Positions 52,675 to 62,245 are shown, numbered from the stretch's first letter. The stretch is 64,000 nucleotides of DNA from Mesorhizobium sp. (GCA_004020315.1 SAQG01000008.1:62001-126000); one strand, 5' to 3'. The notes: generated by a model from the letters alone, not told the origin. Made by a program: numbers and translations.

Positions 52675-53783
52675 TGCGCCTCGAACTCGTCAAACGCCCA
52701 CAGCGCTCGATGCTGTTCTCGGCGCTATCGCCCTTCATTGCTTTCGTGTTGACGATGATCGCCGGCGCCATCCTGTTCGCACTGCTTGGCGTCAATCCTT
52801 TGAAGGCATTCCAGATTTACTTCATCGAGCCGGTCAGTCAGGTCTGGCAGCTGCATGAACTGGCGATCAAGGCGGCACCGCTCATCCTGATCGGAGTCGG
52901 CCTGTCGGTCTGCTACAGGGCCAACATCTGGAACATCGGCGCGGAAGGCCAATTCATCCTGGGCGGCATCGTCGGCTCGAGCATTCCGGTGCTGTTTCCG
53001 CAGTTTGAAGGGCCGCTGGTGCTGCCGCTGATGCTGCTGTTCGGCATGATCGGCGGTGCCGCCTACGCCGCCATTCCCGCCTTGCTTAAGACGCGCTTCA
53101 ACACTAACGAAATCCTGACCAGCCTGATGCTGGTCTATGTCGCGCAGCTGTTCCTCGACTGGCTGGTGCGCGGGCCGTGGCGCGATCCGAAGGGTTTCAA
53201 TTTCCCGCAGACGATACAATTCAACGACTCGGCCATATTGCCGGAACTGATGCCGGCCTCCGGCCGTGCCAATTGGGGTTTCGTCTTCGCGCTGGTCGCG
53301 GCGGTGCTGGTCTGGATCCTGATGAGCCGCATGCTGAAAGGCTTCGAGGTCCGCGTGCTCGGCTCAAGTCCCAGGGCAGGACGCTTCGCCGGCTTCGGCA
53401 TCAACAGGATGGTGTTCTTCGCCTTCATGCTGTCGGGTGCACTGGCCGGACTTGCCGGCATCTCGGAGGTCTCCGGCGCCATCGGCCAGCTGCAGCCGGT
53501 GATTTCGCCCGGCTACGGCTTTGCCGCTATCATCGTGGCGTTCCTTGGCCGGCTCAATCCATTAGGCATCGTCGCGGCGGGCCTGGTGCTGGCGCTGACT
53601 TATCTCGGCGGCGAAGCGGTGCAAAGCGCGCTCGGCATATCCGACAAGGTGGCGCGCGTATTCCAGGGCATGCTCCTGTTCTTCGTGCTTGGCTGCGACA
53701 CGCTCATTCACTACCGCATTCGTCTGATCGGCTTTGCCGCACCGAAGCTTGAATCCGCGCCGAAGCTGGAGGAGGCCCGCTGA
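52671..53783 (+). CDS. Nucleoside-type ABC transporter permease 1
   Basis: A 370-residue permease of the BPD_transp_2 group. The characteristic segment CYRANIWNIGAEGQFILGGI is followed by many hydrophobic stretches and a cytoplasmic loop RVLGSSPRAGRFAGFGINRM. It overlaps the ATPase gene (ATGA) and the second permease (one base). The pair forms the channel for BMP-family importers. Confidence 0.94.
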   Translation: MMRLELVKRPQRSMLFSALSPFIAFVLTMIAGAILFALLGVNPLKAFQIYFIEPVSQVWQLHELAIKAAPLILIGVGLSVCYRANIWNIGAEGQFILGGIVGSSIPVLFPQFEGPLVLPLMLLFGMIGGAAYAAIPALLKTRFNTNEILTSLMLVYVAQLFLDWLVRGPWRDPKGFNFPQTIQFNDSAILPELMPASGRANWGFVFALVAAVLVWILMSRMLKGFEVRVLGSSPRAGRFAGFGINRMVFFAFMLSGALAGLAGISEVSGAIGQLQPVISPGYGFAAIIVAFLGRLNPLGIVAAGLVLALTYLGGEAVQSALGISDKVARVFQGMLLFFVLGCDTLIHYRIRLIGFAAPKLESAPKLEEAR

Positions 53784-54703
53784 TGGACATCACCGTCAAC
53801 ATTCTTTTAACCATCGCAACCGCGGCGACGCCTTTGCTGCTCGCGGCGATCGGCGAGCTGGTGGTCGAACGTTCCGGCGTGCTCAACCTCGGCGTCGAAG
53901 GCATGATGATCATGGGGGCGGTCGGCGGTTTCGGCGCCGGCTATCTAACCGGATCGCCGTGGATCGGGTTGTTGGCGGCGATCGCCTTGGGTGCGGTGTT
54001 TTCGCTGCTGTTCGCCGTCATGACGTTGTCGCTGGCCACCAACCAGGTGGCGACCGGCCTGTCGCTGACACTGCTCGGCCTCGGGCTCTCCGGCATGATG
54101 GGCACCAGCTTTGTCGGCCAGCCCGGCGCGAGGCTGCCAAACCTCGACATTCCCGGCCTGACAGCGATCCCCGTCATCGGCAGGTTGTTGTTCGGCCAGG
54201 ACCCGATATTCTACATCTCGATTGCATTGACCGCCGCCGTCATGTGGTTCCTGTTCAAGACACGCACCGGGCTGACGCTGCGCTCGATCGGCGACAGCCA
54301 CACATCGGCCCATGCGCTTGGCATCCAGGTCATCCGCTACCGTTATCTGGCGGTGATCTTCGGCGGCGCCTGTGCAGGCCTTGCCGGAGGCCACCTGTCG
54401 TTGGTCTACACGCCGCAATGGGTGGAGAACATGACCGCCGGACGCGGCTGGATCGCGCTGGCGCTGGTCGTGTTCGCATCATGGCGGCCATGGCGGGTGC
54501 TGGCTGGCGCGTATATCTTCGGCGCGGTATGGATCGGCCAGCTTCATGCACAGGCTTTTGGCATTCCGGTTCCCTCGCAACTGCTTTCTTCGTTGCCCTA
54601 TCTGGCAACCATCGTGGTTCTCGTTCTAATCTCGCGCAACAAGCGTTTGACGATGATGAACACACCGGCTTCCTTGGGGCAGCCATTCGTTCCGGATCGT
54701 TGA
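53783..54703 (+). CDS. Nucleoside-type ABC transporter permease 2
   Basis: A 306-residue permease. The start [20 protein letters not shown], then [14 protein letters not shown] and the cytoplasmic loop [20 protein letters not shown] are typical of YufQ-like partners. The last gene of the operon, encoding the binding protein, follows after 50 bases. Confidence 0.94.
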   Translation: MDITVNILLTIATAATPLLLAAIGELVVERSGVLNLGVEGMMIMGAVGGFGAGYLTGSPWIGLLAAIALGAVFSLLFAVMTLSLATNQVATGLSLTLLGLGLSGMMGTSFVGQPGARLPNLDIPGLTAIPVIGRLLFGQDPIFYISIALTAAVMWFLFKTRTGLTLRSIGDSHTSAHALGIQVIRYRYLAVIFGGACAGLAGGHLSLVYTPQWVENMTAGRGWIALALVVFASWRPWRVLAGAYIFGAVWIGQLHAQAFGIPVPSQLLSSLPYLATIVVLVLISRNKRLTMMNTPASLGQPFVPDR

Positions 54704-54753
54704 CAATAAAAACAGACGGGAAGCTCCAAGGCTTAACTCAGAGAGGTAACACG

Positions 54754-55821
54754 ATGAAAAAACTGCTTATTGCGCTGATGACCGCGGCGGCGGCCTTGTC
54801 GCTGGCGGCGACCGCCGAAGCGCAGGAAAAGCTGAAAGCCTGTTGGGTCTATACCGGCCCGATCGGCGATTTCGGCTATTCGTACCAGCATGATCAGGGC
54901 CGCCTGGACGTGGAGAAGGCACTCGGCGACAAGGTCGAGACAGCCTATCTGGAGAACGTCTCCGAGGGTCCCGATGCCGATCGGGCCTTCGAGCGCCTGG
55001 CGCGCGAAGGATGCAAGATCATTTTCGGCACGTCCTTCGGCTTCATGGACCCCGAAGTGAAGGTCGCCAAGAAGTTCCCCGACGTGATGTTCGAACACGC
55101 GACCGGCTACAAGACGGCCGAAAATCTCGGCATCTACAATGCACGTTTCTACGAAGGCCGCTACATTCTCGGCCAGATCGCCGCCAGGCAATCGAAGTCG
55201 GGCGTCGCTGGCTACATCGTTTCGTTCCCGATTCCCGAAGTGGTGATGGGTATCAACTCCTTCATGCTCGGCGCCCAGTCGGTCAAGCCAGACTTCAAGG
55301 CGAAGATCGTCTGGGTCAATTCATGGTTCGATCCGGGCAAGGAAGCTGACGCCGCCAAGGCTCTGTTCGACCAGGGTGCCGACATCATCGTCCAGCACAC
55401 CGACTCGACAGCTCCCCTGCAAGTCGCCGAAGAGCGCGGCCTGCAGGGCTTCGGCCAGTCTTCGGACATGATCAAGTTCGCTCCCAAGGCACAGTTGACC
55501 TCGATCGTCGACGATTGGGGGCCGTATTATATCGGCCGGGTGAAGGCCGCGCTCGACGGCACCTGGAAGCCCGGCAATGTCTGGCTAGGCATCAAGGACG
55601 GCGCCGTTAAAATGGCCCCCTACACCAACATGCCCGACGACGTGAAGGCGATGGCGGAAGCCACTGAGAAGAAGATTGTCGACGGATGGAATCCCTTCAC
55701 CGGGCCGATTGCCAAGCAGGACGGAACGCCGTGGCTGAAGGACGGCGAAGTAGCCGACGACGCCACGCTGCTCGGCATGAATTTCTACGTCAAGGGCGTT
55801 GACGACAAGCTGCCGCAGTAA
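54754..55821 (+). CDS. BMP-family ABC transporter substrate-binding protein
   Basis: A 355-residue periplasmic binding protein related to Med/PnrA, which bind purine nucleosides. The signal peptide ends AEAQEKL. The mature N-terminus VYTGPIGDFGYSYQHDQGR carries the Asp-Gly pattern of the family. IIFGTSFGFMDPEVKVAKKF, HATGYKTAENLGIYNARFYE and DIIVQHTDST line the pocket in relatives. No lipobox is present, as usual in Gram-negatives. GAGAGG seven bases upstream fixes the start. A UUCG-loop terminator closes the operon. Confidence 0.93.
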   Translation: MKKLLIALMTAAAALSLAATAEAQEKLKACWVYTGPIGDFGYSYQHDQGRLDVEKALGDKVETAYLENVSEGPDADRAFERLAREGCKIIFGTSFGFMDPEVKVAKKFPDVMFEHATGYKTAENLGIYNARFYEGRYILGQIAARQSKSGVAGYIVSFPIPEVVMGINSFMLGAQSVKPDFKAKIVWVNSWFDPGKEADAAKALFDQGADIIVQHTDSTAPLQVAEERGLQGFGQSSDMIKFAPKAQLTSIVDDWGPYYIGRVKAALDGTWKPGNVWLGIKDGAVKMAPYTNMPDDVKAMAEATEKKIVDGWNPFTGPIAKQDGTPWLKDGEVADDATLLGMNFYVKGVDDKLPQ

Positions 55822-55859
55822 GCGCAAGCCTTGGCCCGGCCGGCTTTCGCCGGAACAGG

Positions 55860-55885
55860 AGAGGGCGCCTTCGGGTGCCCTCTTT
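55860..55885 (+). terminator. Rho-independent terminator after the nucleoside importer
   Basis: AGAGGGCGCC and GGTGCCCTCT pair over ten bases (one G-T) around a TTCG loop and run into TTT. It is a strong stem closed by a stable tetraloop. Confidence 0.9.
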
Positions 55886-55942
55886 CCATCTGCTGAGCTT
55901 CGAAGGTTAACCTGCCCGGCTGCGGATCCCACTCATGAAAGT

Positions 55943-57247
55943 TCAGCGGGCGACTATGGTGTGAACGCCCGTTGGCAGCCTGATACGATCCGATGTGGGA
56001 GCGAGCGCCGGGCGTCCTGCCGTCGTGATCTGCCATATCTCGACGGCGCCGCCAAGGAGCGCTTCCTCATTGCGGTAACGGTTCACGCCAACGAAGAGCT
56101 TTTGTCCCGTGCGATCAAAAGCGAGTCCTTGCGGCAGCACGCCTGCGAGCGGCCATTCCCCGTGCGGTGATAGCCGGCCTGTTTCAGTGTCCAGCTGATA
56201 GAGGCTGAGCGACGCGTGCTCCGTCCGGTCGCGCGAGCCATCTGGCTTGCCTGTGCCGCGAAGATTGGACGTGACAAGAAAGCGGCCGTCGGGGCTGAAG
56301 GCGATCGTCTCGGCGCCCCAGCCACCAAGCGCGATGTGAGGCACGGTGTGCCTTGCTGCGTCGCCCGTCGCTCCGACATCGGCAAGCCGGACTGTTGTGA
56401 GGATGCCCTCCTGAACGCCATAGAAGCCGGCTGTATCGATTCCCCATTGAACATCGGAGGTGATGTAGTAGCGGCCGTCCGGCGAGAAGCGGCCGACAAA
56501 GGGGAACTTGTTCGTCTGGATGCGATTGCCCCAGGGACGAATAGCAGAAACCGCTCCGTCCTCTCCGCGCAGCACTTCGTAGAAGGCAACCTGACCACGG
56601 TCGACGAGATTGACCCCGACATACCGGCCGCTTGGATGCCACTGCACCCAGGTCGCCTTCAATGGAATGAACCCCGTTGACGGCTCAAGACCCAGACCAA
56701 AGCTGGATACGGGGCCGAACCGACCCTTCCTGACCGGAACGAAAGTGAGTTCGTGTTCGGCGTCGACAGTAATTGCGGCGATGAGATCGCCAGCAGGATT
56801 GAGATGGATCGCCTGCGGCTGGGTTCCGACCCTCACGCTGTCGACCACCGCCGCGCGGCCACCATCGAGCTGGAGCGATCGGATCATATCGCCTTGCTGC
56901 AACTCGTCGAGGCGGGTCGCCCGCTCGGGGCGTTGACGGAAGGTTTCGGCGACGAAAACGAACTGGCCATCCAGGGAGACGTCTAGTGCTCCGGGCGGCC
57001 CATAGGTCGAGTTCGAAACCTCTGTCATCGCAACAGAGCGAGACCGCTCCGTCGGAGAGGTGATGATGGACAGCGTATCCAGATAGTGAGGGTCCGGAGG
57101 CCCGAGCTCGCCCGTCTCGTAGACTGTCGGCACCATATCCACATCCGACAACACGAAGACGGCCCCTTCGTGACCTTCGGCCGGCTGAGCGCTTGAGAGG
57201 CTCGGCATCAGGAATAGAACAATAGCACCGAGAGAGCAGCGTCGCAT
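55943..57247 (-). CDS. Exported beta-propeller protein of unknown function
   Basis: A 434-residue protein with a signal peptide ending SLSSAQPAE. The body consists of repeated four-strand blades marked by phrases such as ALDVSLDGQFVFVAETF, QAIHLNPAGDLIAAITV, WHPSGRYVGVNL, RFSPDGRYYITSDV, AFSPDGRFLVTSN and LAFDRTGQKLFVGVNRY. These indicate a lactonase/YVTN-type seven-bladed propeller. No catalytic residue can be named. The start at 57247 has GGAG seven bases upstream; ATG at 57259 overlaps it. It is divergent from a LysR gene that probably controls it. Confidence 0.82.
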   Translation of the reverse strand: MRRCSLGAIVLFLMPSLSSAQPAEGHEGAVFVLSDVDMVPTVYETGELGPPDPHYLDTLSIITSPTERSRSVAMTEVSNSTYGPPGALDVSLDGQFVFVAETFRQRPERATRLDELQQGDMIRSLQLDGGRAAVVDSVRVGTQPQAIHLNPAGDLIAAITVDAEHELTFVPVRKGRFGPVSSFGLGLEPSTGFIPLKATWVQWHPSGRYVGVNLVDRGQVAFYEVLRGEDGAVSAIRPWGNRIQTNKFPFVGRFSPDGRYYITSDVQWGIDTAGFYGVQEGILTTVRLADVGATGDAARHTVPHIALGGWGAETIAFSPDGRFLVTSNLRGTGKPDGSRDRTEHASLSLYQLDTETGRLSPHGEWPLAGVLPQGLAFDRTGQKLFVGVNRYRNEEALLGGAVEIWQITTAGRPALAPTSDRIRLPTGVHTIVAR

Positions 57248-57257
57248 CCGTGTCTCC

Positions 57258-57328
57258 ATATCGATTGGAAGACACCTATTCTCCAGGTTCGCTTTCAGTC
57301 GTCTAATCGATATTTGACATCTCAATAT
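57258..57328. promoter_or_regulatory. Paired palindromes between the propeller and LysR genes
   Basis: ATATCGATT (57258-57266) and AATCGATAT (57305-57313) are exact reverse complements. A second palindrome, ATATT-N9-AATAT, covers 57310-57328 and suits a LysR T-N11-A site. Together they probably bind the divergent LysR protein. Confidence 0.5.
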
Positions 57329-57360
57329 TCCTCTCAGTAATAAAGCCTCGGAGGTCCAGC

Positions 57361-58269
57361 ATGAATTTGGCTGCGGTCGATCTGAACCTGCTTGTCGCCT
57401 TCGACGCTCTACTCAGTGAAGGGAGCGTGAGCGGGGCGGCAGCCCGTATCGGGCTCAGCCAGCCAGCGATGAGCAAGCGCCTCGCCCATCTGCGTCGGCT
57501 TTTCGCCGATGATCTCTTCGTCCGTCATGCCGATGGCGTGCGGCCGACCGAAAAGGCGCTCGACCTCGCCGATCCGATCCGGGCCGCGCTACGCCAGATC
57601 CAGGATGCGCTGGGAGGATTCCGCCAGTTCTCGCCTGAGCAGTCGGGTCGCATCTTCAGGATCGTGACCACCGATCACATCGCAGCGACTTTGATGCCCA
57701 GGCTGATGCCGGTGCTCCGTTCAGCGGCGCCGAGAATTTCGATAATCCTGCGCAGTTTACACCGACAAGAAATCGTCGATTGTCTCGAGAAGGGCTCGAT
57801 AGACCTTGCGATCACTATCCTGCCCGACGCGCCGACGACGATCAAACGTGCATCACTCTTCCACGTGAATTGGATGTCGATCGTCTCGGCCGAGCATCCT
57901 GAGATTCGCGAGGCGATGACGCTCGAACTCTTTCTGAAGTATCCGCACGTGCTGGTCACTCATGTCGGCGATCTGAAGGGCTACATTGATCGCCTTCTGG
58001 ACGACCGCGGCCTGAAGCGGGACGTTGCAATGAGCCTGCCTTATGCACTCGCCGTGCCGGCGATCATCGCCCAGACGAACATGATCTGCACCTTGTCGGC
58101 AAACGTGATCCGTCTCACGGCTTGGCCGCGCGTGCGCTCTTTTCCTCTGCCCTTCGACTACTTCGGTTATCAGGAAACTCTGCTATGGCATCGGAGGAAC
58201 GACAGCGACCCCGGTCATGCCTGGCTCAGGCGAATGCTTATCCGTGTAAGCGAAACAGTCACGCCCTAG
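57361..58269 (+). CDS. LysR-family regulator (NodD-like N-terminus)
   Basis: A 302-residue LysR protein. The start NLAAVDLNLLVAFDALLSEG resembles NodD/NahR-group regulators. The helix-turn-helix is GAAARIGLSQPAMSKRLAHL followed by LFADDLFVRHADGVRPT. The effector domain contains RIFRIVTTDHIAATLMPRLM. GGAGG six bases upstream supports the start. The stop codon TAG lies inside the terminal bases of the mosaic repeat that follows. The propeller gene across the promoter region is the likely target. Confidence 0.92.
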   Translation: MNLAAVDLNLLVAFDALLSEGSVSGAAARIGLSQPAMSKRLAHLRRLFADDLFVRHADGVRPTEKALDLADPIRAALRQIQDALGGFRQFSPEQSGRIFRIVTTDHIAATLMPRLMPVLRSAAPRISIILRSLHRQEIVDCLEKGSIDLAITILPDAPTTIKRASLFHVNWMSIVSAEHPEIREAMTLELFLKYPHVLVTHVGDLKGYIDRLLDDRGLKRDVAMSLPYALAVPAIIAQTNMICTLSANVIRLTAWPRVRSFPLPFDYFGYQETLLWHRRNDSDPGHAWLRRMLIRVSETVTP

Positions 58270-58372
58270 AGCGCTTTGCGTTTTGGTCGAATCAAAACCG
58301 CGCTCTAACTCTTTATTTTCAACGCGTTTTGTCGGACGCCAAACAAAGACGTTTGGCTGCAAAATGCTCTAG
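58266..58372. repeat. Mosaic palindromic intergenic repeat
   Basis: A 107-base element bounded by CTAGAGC and GCTCTAG. It contains two internal hairpins: GTTTTG with CAAAAC around 58280-58296, and GCCAAAC with GTTTGGC around 58338-58357. This resembles the RIME-like palindromic units scattered between genes in Mesorhizobium and other rhizobia. It fills the gap between the convergent LysR and rimO genes and supplies the LysR stop codon. Confidence 0.7.
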
Positions 58373-58399
58373 CAGAAGGGGTCTTTGCCGGGCCGGCCA

Positions 58400-59713
58400 T
58401 CAGACCGCCGAGCCGTAGAGATCGTAGGCGTCGGCACGGTCGATCTTTACGGTGACGATGTCGCCGGCGCGCAACGGGCGCCGCGACTGGATATGCACCG
58501 AGCCGTCGATTTCGGGTGCGTCGTATTTGGTGCGGCCTTTCGCCGAGGTACCATGCGCCTCGTCGATCAGCACGGGCAGGCGCTTGCCGACCTTCCTTGC
58601 GAGCTGCGTCGCCGAGATCTTCTGCTGGCGCTGCATGAAACGGTGCCAGCGCGCCTCCTTGATTTCCTGCGGCACCTGTTCGAGGCCGAGATCATTGGAG
58701 CGGGCCCCCCTGACCGGCTCGTATTTGAAACAGCCGGCGCGGTCGATCTTGGCTTCGTCCAGCCAGTCGAGCAGCATCTCGAAATCGTCGTCCGTCTCGC
58801 CGGGAAAGCCGACGATAAAGGTGGAACGGATCGCCAGATCCGGACAGATTTCGCGCCAGCCGCGAATGCGGTCGAGCGTCTTTTCGCCATAGGCGGGCCG
58901 GCGCATGTTCTTCAGCACCTGCGGCGAGGCGTGCTGGAACGGGATGTCCAGATAGGGAAGGATCTTACCTTCGGCCATCAGCGGGATGACATCGGCGACA
59001 TGCGGGTAGGGGTAGACATAGTGCATGCGTACCCAGACGCCGAGCTTGCCGAGTTCCTCGGACAGATCGAGGAATTTGGCCCGCACTTCGCGATCGCCGA
59101 AGATGCTGGTCTGGTATTTGATGTCGATGCCGTAGGCGCTGGTATCCTGAGAGATGACCAGGATTTCCTTGACGCCGGCCTTGGCCAGTTTTTCGGCTTC
59201 GCGCAGCACGTCGGCCGCCGGCCGCGAGACGAGATCGCCGCGCAGCGCCGGGATGATACAGAAGGTGCAGCGGTTGTTGCAGCCTTCCGAAATCTTGAGA
59301 TAGGCGTAGTGGCGCGGCGTGAGCTTGACGCCTTGCGGCGGCAACAGGTCGATGTAGGGATCGTGGCTTGGGGGGGCGGCCTCATGCACTGCAGCCATCA
59401 CGCTCTCGTAGGCCTGCGGACCGGTGATGGCGAGAACGTTGGGATGTTTTTCGCGGATGACGTCCGGTTCGGCGCCAAGGCAACCGGTGACGATGACCCT
59501 GCCGTTCTCCGAAAGGGCGGAGCCGATGGCATTGAGCGATTCATCGCGAGCCGAATCGAGAAAGCCGCAGGTGTTGACAACGACCAGATCGGCGCCGTCA
59601 TGCTTGCGCGCGATCTCATAGCCCTCGGCGCGCAGGCGCGTGATGATGCGCTCCGAATCCACGAGGGCTTTCGGGCATCCAAGGCTGACGAAACTGACGC
59701 GAGGGGCAGACAT
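58400..59713 (-). CDS. rimO: Ribosomal protein S12 methylthiotransferase RimO
   Basis: A 437-residue radical SAM methylthiotransferase acting on Asp of ribosomal protein S12. Residues 1-110 form the UPF0004 domain with Cys13 ([12 protein letters not shown]), Cys49 ([10 protein letters not shown]) and Cys78 (TGCLGAEP). The radical SAM Cys are in [19 protein letters not shown] (145, 149, 152). A TRAM domain ends the protein. The start at 59713 gives the usual length; a longer frame to 59836 has no support. Confidence 0.95.
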   Translation of the reverse strand: MSAPRVSFVSLGCPKALVDSERIITRLRAEGYEIARKHDGADLVVVNTCGFLDSARDESLNAIGSALSENGRVIVTGCLGAEPDVIREKHPNVLAITGPQAYESVMAAVHEAAPPSHDPYIDLLPPQGVKLTPRHYAYLKISEGCNNRCTFCIIPALRGDLVSRPAADVLREAEKLAKAGVKEILVISQDTSAYGIDIKYQTSIFGDREVRAKFLDLSEELGKLGVWVRMHYVYPYPHVADVIPLMAEGKILPYLDIPFQHASPQVLKNMRRPAYGEKTLDRIRGWREICPDLAIRSTFIVGFPGETDDDFEMLLDWLDEAKIDRAGCFKYEPVRGARSNDLGLEQVPQEIKEARWHRFMQRQQKISATQLARKVGKRLPVLIDEAHGTSAKGRTKYDAPEIDGSVHIQSRRPLRAGDIVTVKIDRADAYDLYGSAV

Positions 59714-59893
59714 TTGCGGTTTCCAATGGACGCGGGCCGGAAACCCTAAGGCCCGGCCCGGAAGTCTCGATACATGTTGATCTTTTGAACTTTCGCAGAA
59801 GCTCAATCTGCACGGCGCAATAGCATAGTTCCGCAATCAAGCAAACCGAGGAATGACTTGGCGTCGCCCGGGCAGGCCTGCACTGCTAAGGTT

Positions 59894-60580
59894 TCAATGA
59901 CCGCCCGGTCCGAACCAGGGCGCCAGGAACGCAAACTGTTCGGGGAACTGCTGCACGGCACCATCCAGAAGCATCTTCACGGCGACGTAGAAAATGATCA
60001 CGAGGCCGACATAGGCAATCCAGCGGTACTTATGCAGGAGGCGTGCGACAAACGAAGCGGCGAAGCCCATCAGCGCAATCGACAGCGCCAAGCCGATGAT
60101 CAGGACCGTCGGATGGTCCATCGCCGCGCCTGCGACTGCAAGGACGTTATCGAGAGACATCGAAACGTCGGCAATGACGATCTGCCAGGCTGCCTGAGCA
60201 AAGGTCTTGCGCGGTCCTTTGCCGCCAATCGTCCCGTTCTTGTCGTAATCGAGATTCGACAACGATTCCGTAGCGTCATGTTCCTGCTCGTGGCTGACAC
60301 GCAACTCGCGCCACATCTTCCAGCACACCCAAAGCAGCAGCAGGCCGCCGGCTATGAGAAGAATAGGGCCGATGGTGAGGAGCCACTGGGTGATCAGAGC
60401 GAAGAAGATGCGAAGCACGGTGGCCGCTGCAATGCCGACGAGAATCGCCTTCTTGCGCTGATCCGACGGCAGGCCTGCCGCGGCAAGGCCGATGACGATG
60501 GCATTATCGCCAGCAAGCACAAGATCGATGGCGATGACCTGGAGCAGGGCCGCGAGGCCAGCGGGCGTAAAAATTTCCAT
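59894..60580 (-). CDS. TerC-family membrane protein
   Basis: A 228-residue protein with seven hydrophobic segments. The duplicated acidic motifs of the family are seen in VIAIDLVLAGDNAIVIGLAA and WQIVIADVSMSLDNVLAVAG, each with Asp/Asn residues that may bind a divalent cation. A charged cytoplasmic loop (HEQEHDATESLSNLDYD) separates the halves. TerC/YceF proteins are linked to manganese export or metalation of secreted proteins. No yybP-ykoY-type leader was recognised upstream. Confidence 0.9.
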   Translation of the reverse strand: MEIFTPAGLAALLQVIAIDLVLAGDNAIVIGLAAAGLPSDQRKKAILVGIAAATVLRIFFALITQWLLTIGPILLIAGGLLLLWVCWKMWRELRVSHEQEHDATESLSNLDYDKNGTIGGKGPRKTFAQAAWQIVIADVSMSLDNVLAVAGAAMDHPTVLIIGLALSIALMGFAASFVARLLHKYRWIAYVGLVIIFYVAVKMLLDGAVQQFPEQFAFLAPWFGPGGH

Positions 60581-60631
60581 CAGCTGGAATTTCCTTGCTT
60601 GGTCGCCAATCGTTCGCGTGGGTGCCGGAAC

Positions 60632-60660
60632 GCCTAACGTGTATGGTTCCCGCGCGTCAA
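60632..60660 (-). promoter_or_regulatory. Candidate sigma-70-type promoter of terC
   Basis: On the minus strand TTGACG is followed after 17 bases by TTAGGC. The -35 element is good, the -10 element weak, and the position is 50-80 bases before the terC start. Confidence 0.35.
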
Positions 60661-60750
60661 GAGAAGGCTTGAGAACAAGGCCGGCAAAACCGCCTGATCG
60701 CGGTCGAAATCGCCGAGAGCCGGTGAACGCTGCGATGATCGAGACATGTT

Positions 60751-60796
60751 GGCGCATGACCCGGAAACCGGAATCGGTCCGAAAAGGATCATCGCG
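60751..60796. repeat. Decayed palindromic repeat
   Basis: GGCGCATGACCC and, reversed, GGATCATCGC flank a centre with GGAAACC and GGTCCG, forming an imperfect stem. The wording resembles the GCATGAtccCGAAAA / GGATCAT-type intergenic repeats of Mesorhizobium. Confidence 0.4.
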
Positions 60797-60952
60797 ACGC
60801 GTGGCACCACTAGCTAGACCGCCCGCTCACAGTGCAGGCCTAAAACGAGGGTTGAAGAGCGAAGGATAGGGTTGAAGCACGCCACCACCGCAATAGTTTC
60901 GGGGACCGAAGAGTACGATGCCTGCGAAAATGTTCCCTCACGGGAGAGGCTC

Positions 60953-61750
60953 GTGACGTCTAACGACAACAAACCCGTCCTTTCCGGGGCGCCCATCCTT
61001 TCCGGAGCAATCGGGGAGTACCGCGAGTTCGATCCTCCGGCCGTACTCGAAGGGCATTTCCAGTGTGTCTGGTCCAATACATTGCGACCGGACGCGGGGA
61101 GCTTATCGGCCGTGGTGCCCGACGGCTGCGTCGACATCACCTGGATCGATGGCGATCTGGTCGTGGCGGGCCCCGACGTGGCCGTTGCCCTCTCTACGCT
61201 GAGACCCGGATCTACCGTGATCGGCACCCGCTTCCGACCGGGTGCGGCAAGCCGGTGGCTCGGCCTGCCGATGTCGGAGATCGTCGGCGGCCGGCTGACG
61301 CTCAGCCACTTCTGGGGAGCGCTGGCGCGCGAAATCGCCCAGAGAATTGGCGATGCGTCTTCCACGGCGGAGCGGATTCGGGCGATGCAAGCGGCACTCT
61401 GCAGGCTTGCGCCAGATGTCGAGCCGCCGCCTCCGGACATGGGATTTGCCTTCAACGCGCTGAAAACGGAATCCGCCGGTCCGGGCATGACGGTGATCCT
61501 CGACCGGCTCGACGTCAGCCCGCGAACGCTTCGCCGCCGCTGCCAGGAAGCTTTCGGCTATGGTCCGAAGACGCTCGACCGCATTCTCCGCTTCCAGCGG
61601 TTCCTGGGCCTGGTGCGGCAGTCCGCCGAGCCGCGCCTAGCCGATCTTGCGTTCGAGGCGGGCTATTCCGACCAGGCGCATCTGACGCGCGAGGTGCGGC
61701 GCCTGTCGGGGTTCTCGCCCGCGACGGTTCTGCGACAGCTCGGCGCCTGA
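60953..61750 (+). CDS. AraC-type helix-turn-helix regulator (DUF6597-like N-domain)
   Basis: A 265-residue regulator. The N-terminal half has the pattern FQCVWSNTLRPDAGSLSAVV, PDGCVDITWIDGD and GTRFRPGAASRWLGLPMSE, typical of the DUF6597 sensor domain. The C-terminal AraC HTH includes LDVSPRTLRRRCQEAFGYGP and LAFEAGYSDQAHLTREVRRL. The GTG at 60953 has GGGAG six bases before it; a frame start at 60872 adds 27 residues. It leads a SRPBCC-VOC gene pair. Confidence 0.87.
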   Translation: MTSNDNKPVLSGAPILSGAIGEYREFDPPAVLEGHFQCVWSNTLRPDAGSLSAVVPDGCVDITWIDGDLVVAGPDVAVALSTLRPGSTVIGTRFRPGAASRWLGLPMSEIVGGRLTLSHFWGALAREIAQRIGDASSTAERIRAMQAALCRLAPDVEPPPPDMGFAFNALKTESAGPGMTVILDRLDVSPRTLRRRCQEAFGYGPKTLDRILRFQRFLGLVRQSAEPRLADLAFEAGYSDQAHLTREVRRLSGFSPATVLRQLGA

Positions 61751-61818
61751 GCTGGCCGTTTCGTTCAATACGCCACCGCCAACTCCGCCTAGTCTGCCTT
61801 CGTTGAAAGGAGGCAGAT

Positions 61819-62217
61819 ATGACCATCTACAAATCCCGCATCATCACCGTGTCCATCGACCGGGACTGGCGCGAAGTCTATGACTTCGCCTCCATCCCTG
61901 AGAATTTCCAGCGCTGGGCGGCAGGCCTCGGCAGGCGCTTCGAAAGATCGGGCGAAGAATGGACTGCGGAGGACCCCGACGGCCGGCTCATCCGTATCCG
62001 CTTCTCCCGGCCGAACGAACACGGTGTCCTCGATCACATCGTCTTTGCCGAGGACAAGGAAACCCGCAATGCGGTGCGCGTGGTTTCCAACGGGACCGGC
62101 GCGGAGGTCATATTCGTGCTCTTGAGGACGCCGGACATGACGGAGGAGATATTCGCTGCCGACGCCGAGGCCGTGCAGCGCGACCTCAACACCCTGAAGG
62201 CAATGCTCGAACGCTGA
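61819..62217 (+). CDS. SRPBCC-family (START-like) protein
   Basis: A 132-residue protein of the Bet v1-like fold. It shows IITVSIDRDWREVYDFASIP at the N-terminus, a central strand run to VRVVSNGTGAEVIFVLL, and a long C-terminal helix (DAEAVQRDLNTLKAMLE). AGGAGG precedes the start. It follows the AraC-type gene by 68 bases and is followed by a VOC protein after 28. A hydrophobic ligand is probable, identity unknown. Confidence 0.85.
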   Translation: MTIYKSRIITVSIDRDWREVYDFASIPENFQRWAAGLGRRFERSGEEWTAEDPDGRLIRIRFSRPNEHGVLDHIVFAEDKETRNAVRVVSNGTGAEVIFVLLRTPDMTEEIFAADAEAVQRDLNTLKAMLER

Positions 62218-62245
62218 GCTCCAAAACCCGCGAAAGGAGAAGATC

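Larger units (their letters stand above)
60581..60952. other. Divergent promoter region between terC and the AraC-type gene
   Basis: These 372 bases hold no recognised gene. They contain a candidate terC promoter at 60632-60660 and an imperfect palindrome at 60751-60796 that looks like a decayed intergenic repeat. Confidence 0.5.

Noticed and set aside
58385..59749. 454-codon open frame antisense to rimO
   Set aside because: It lies entirely opposite a clear radical SAM gene with all catalytic Cys; composition is that of a shadow frame.
60581..60720. yybP-ykoY manganese riboswitch before terC
   Set aside because: The conserved core sequences of that RNA are not present on the minus strand.
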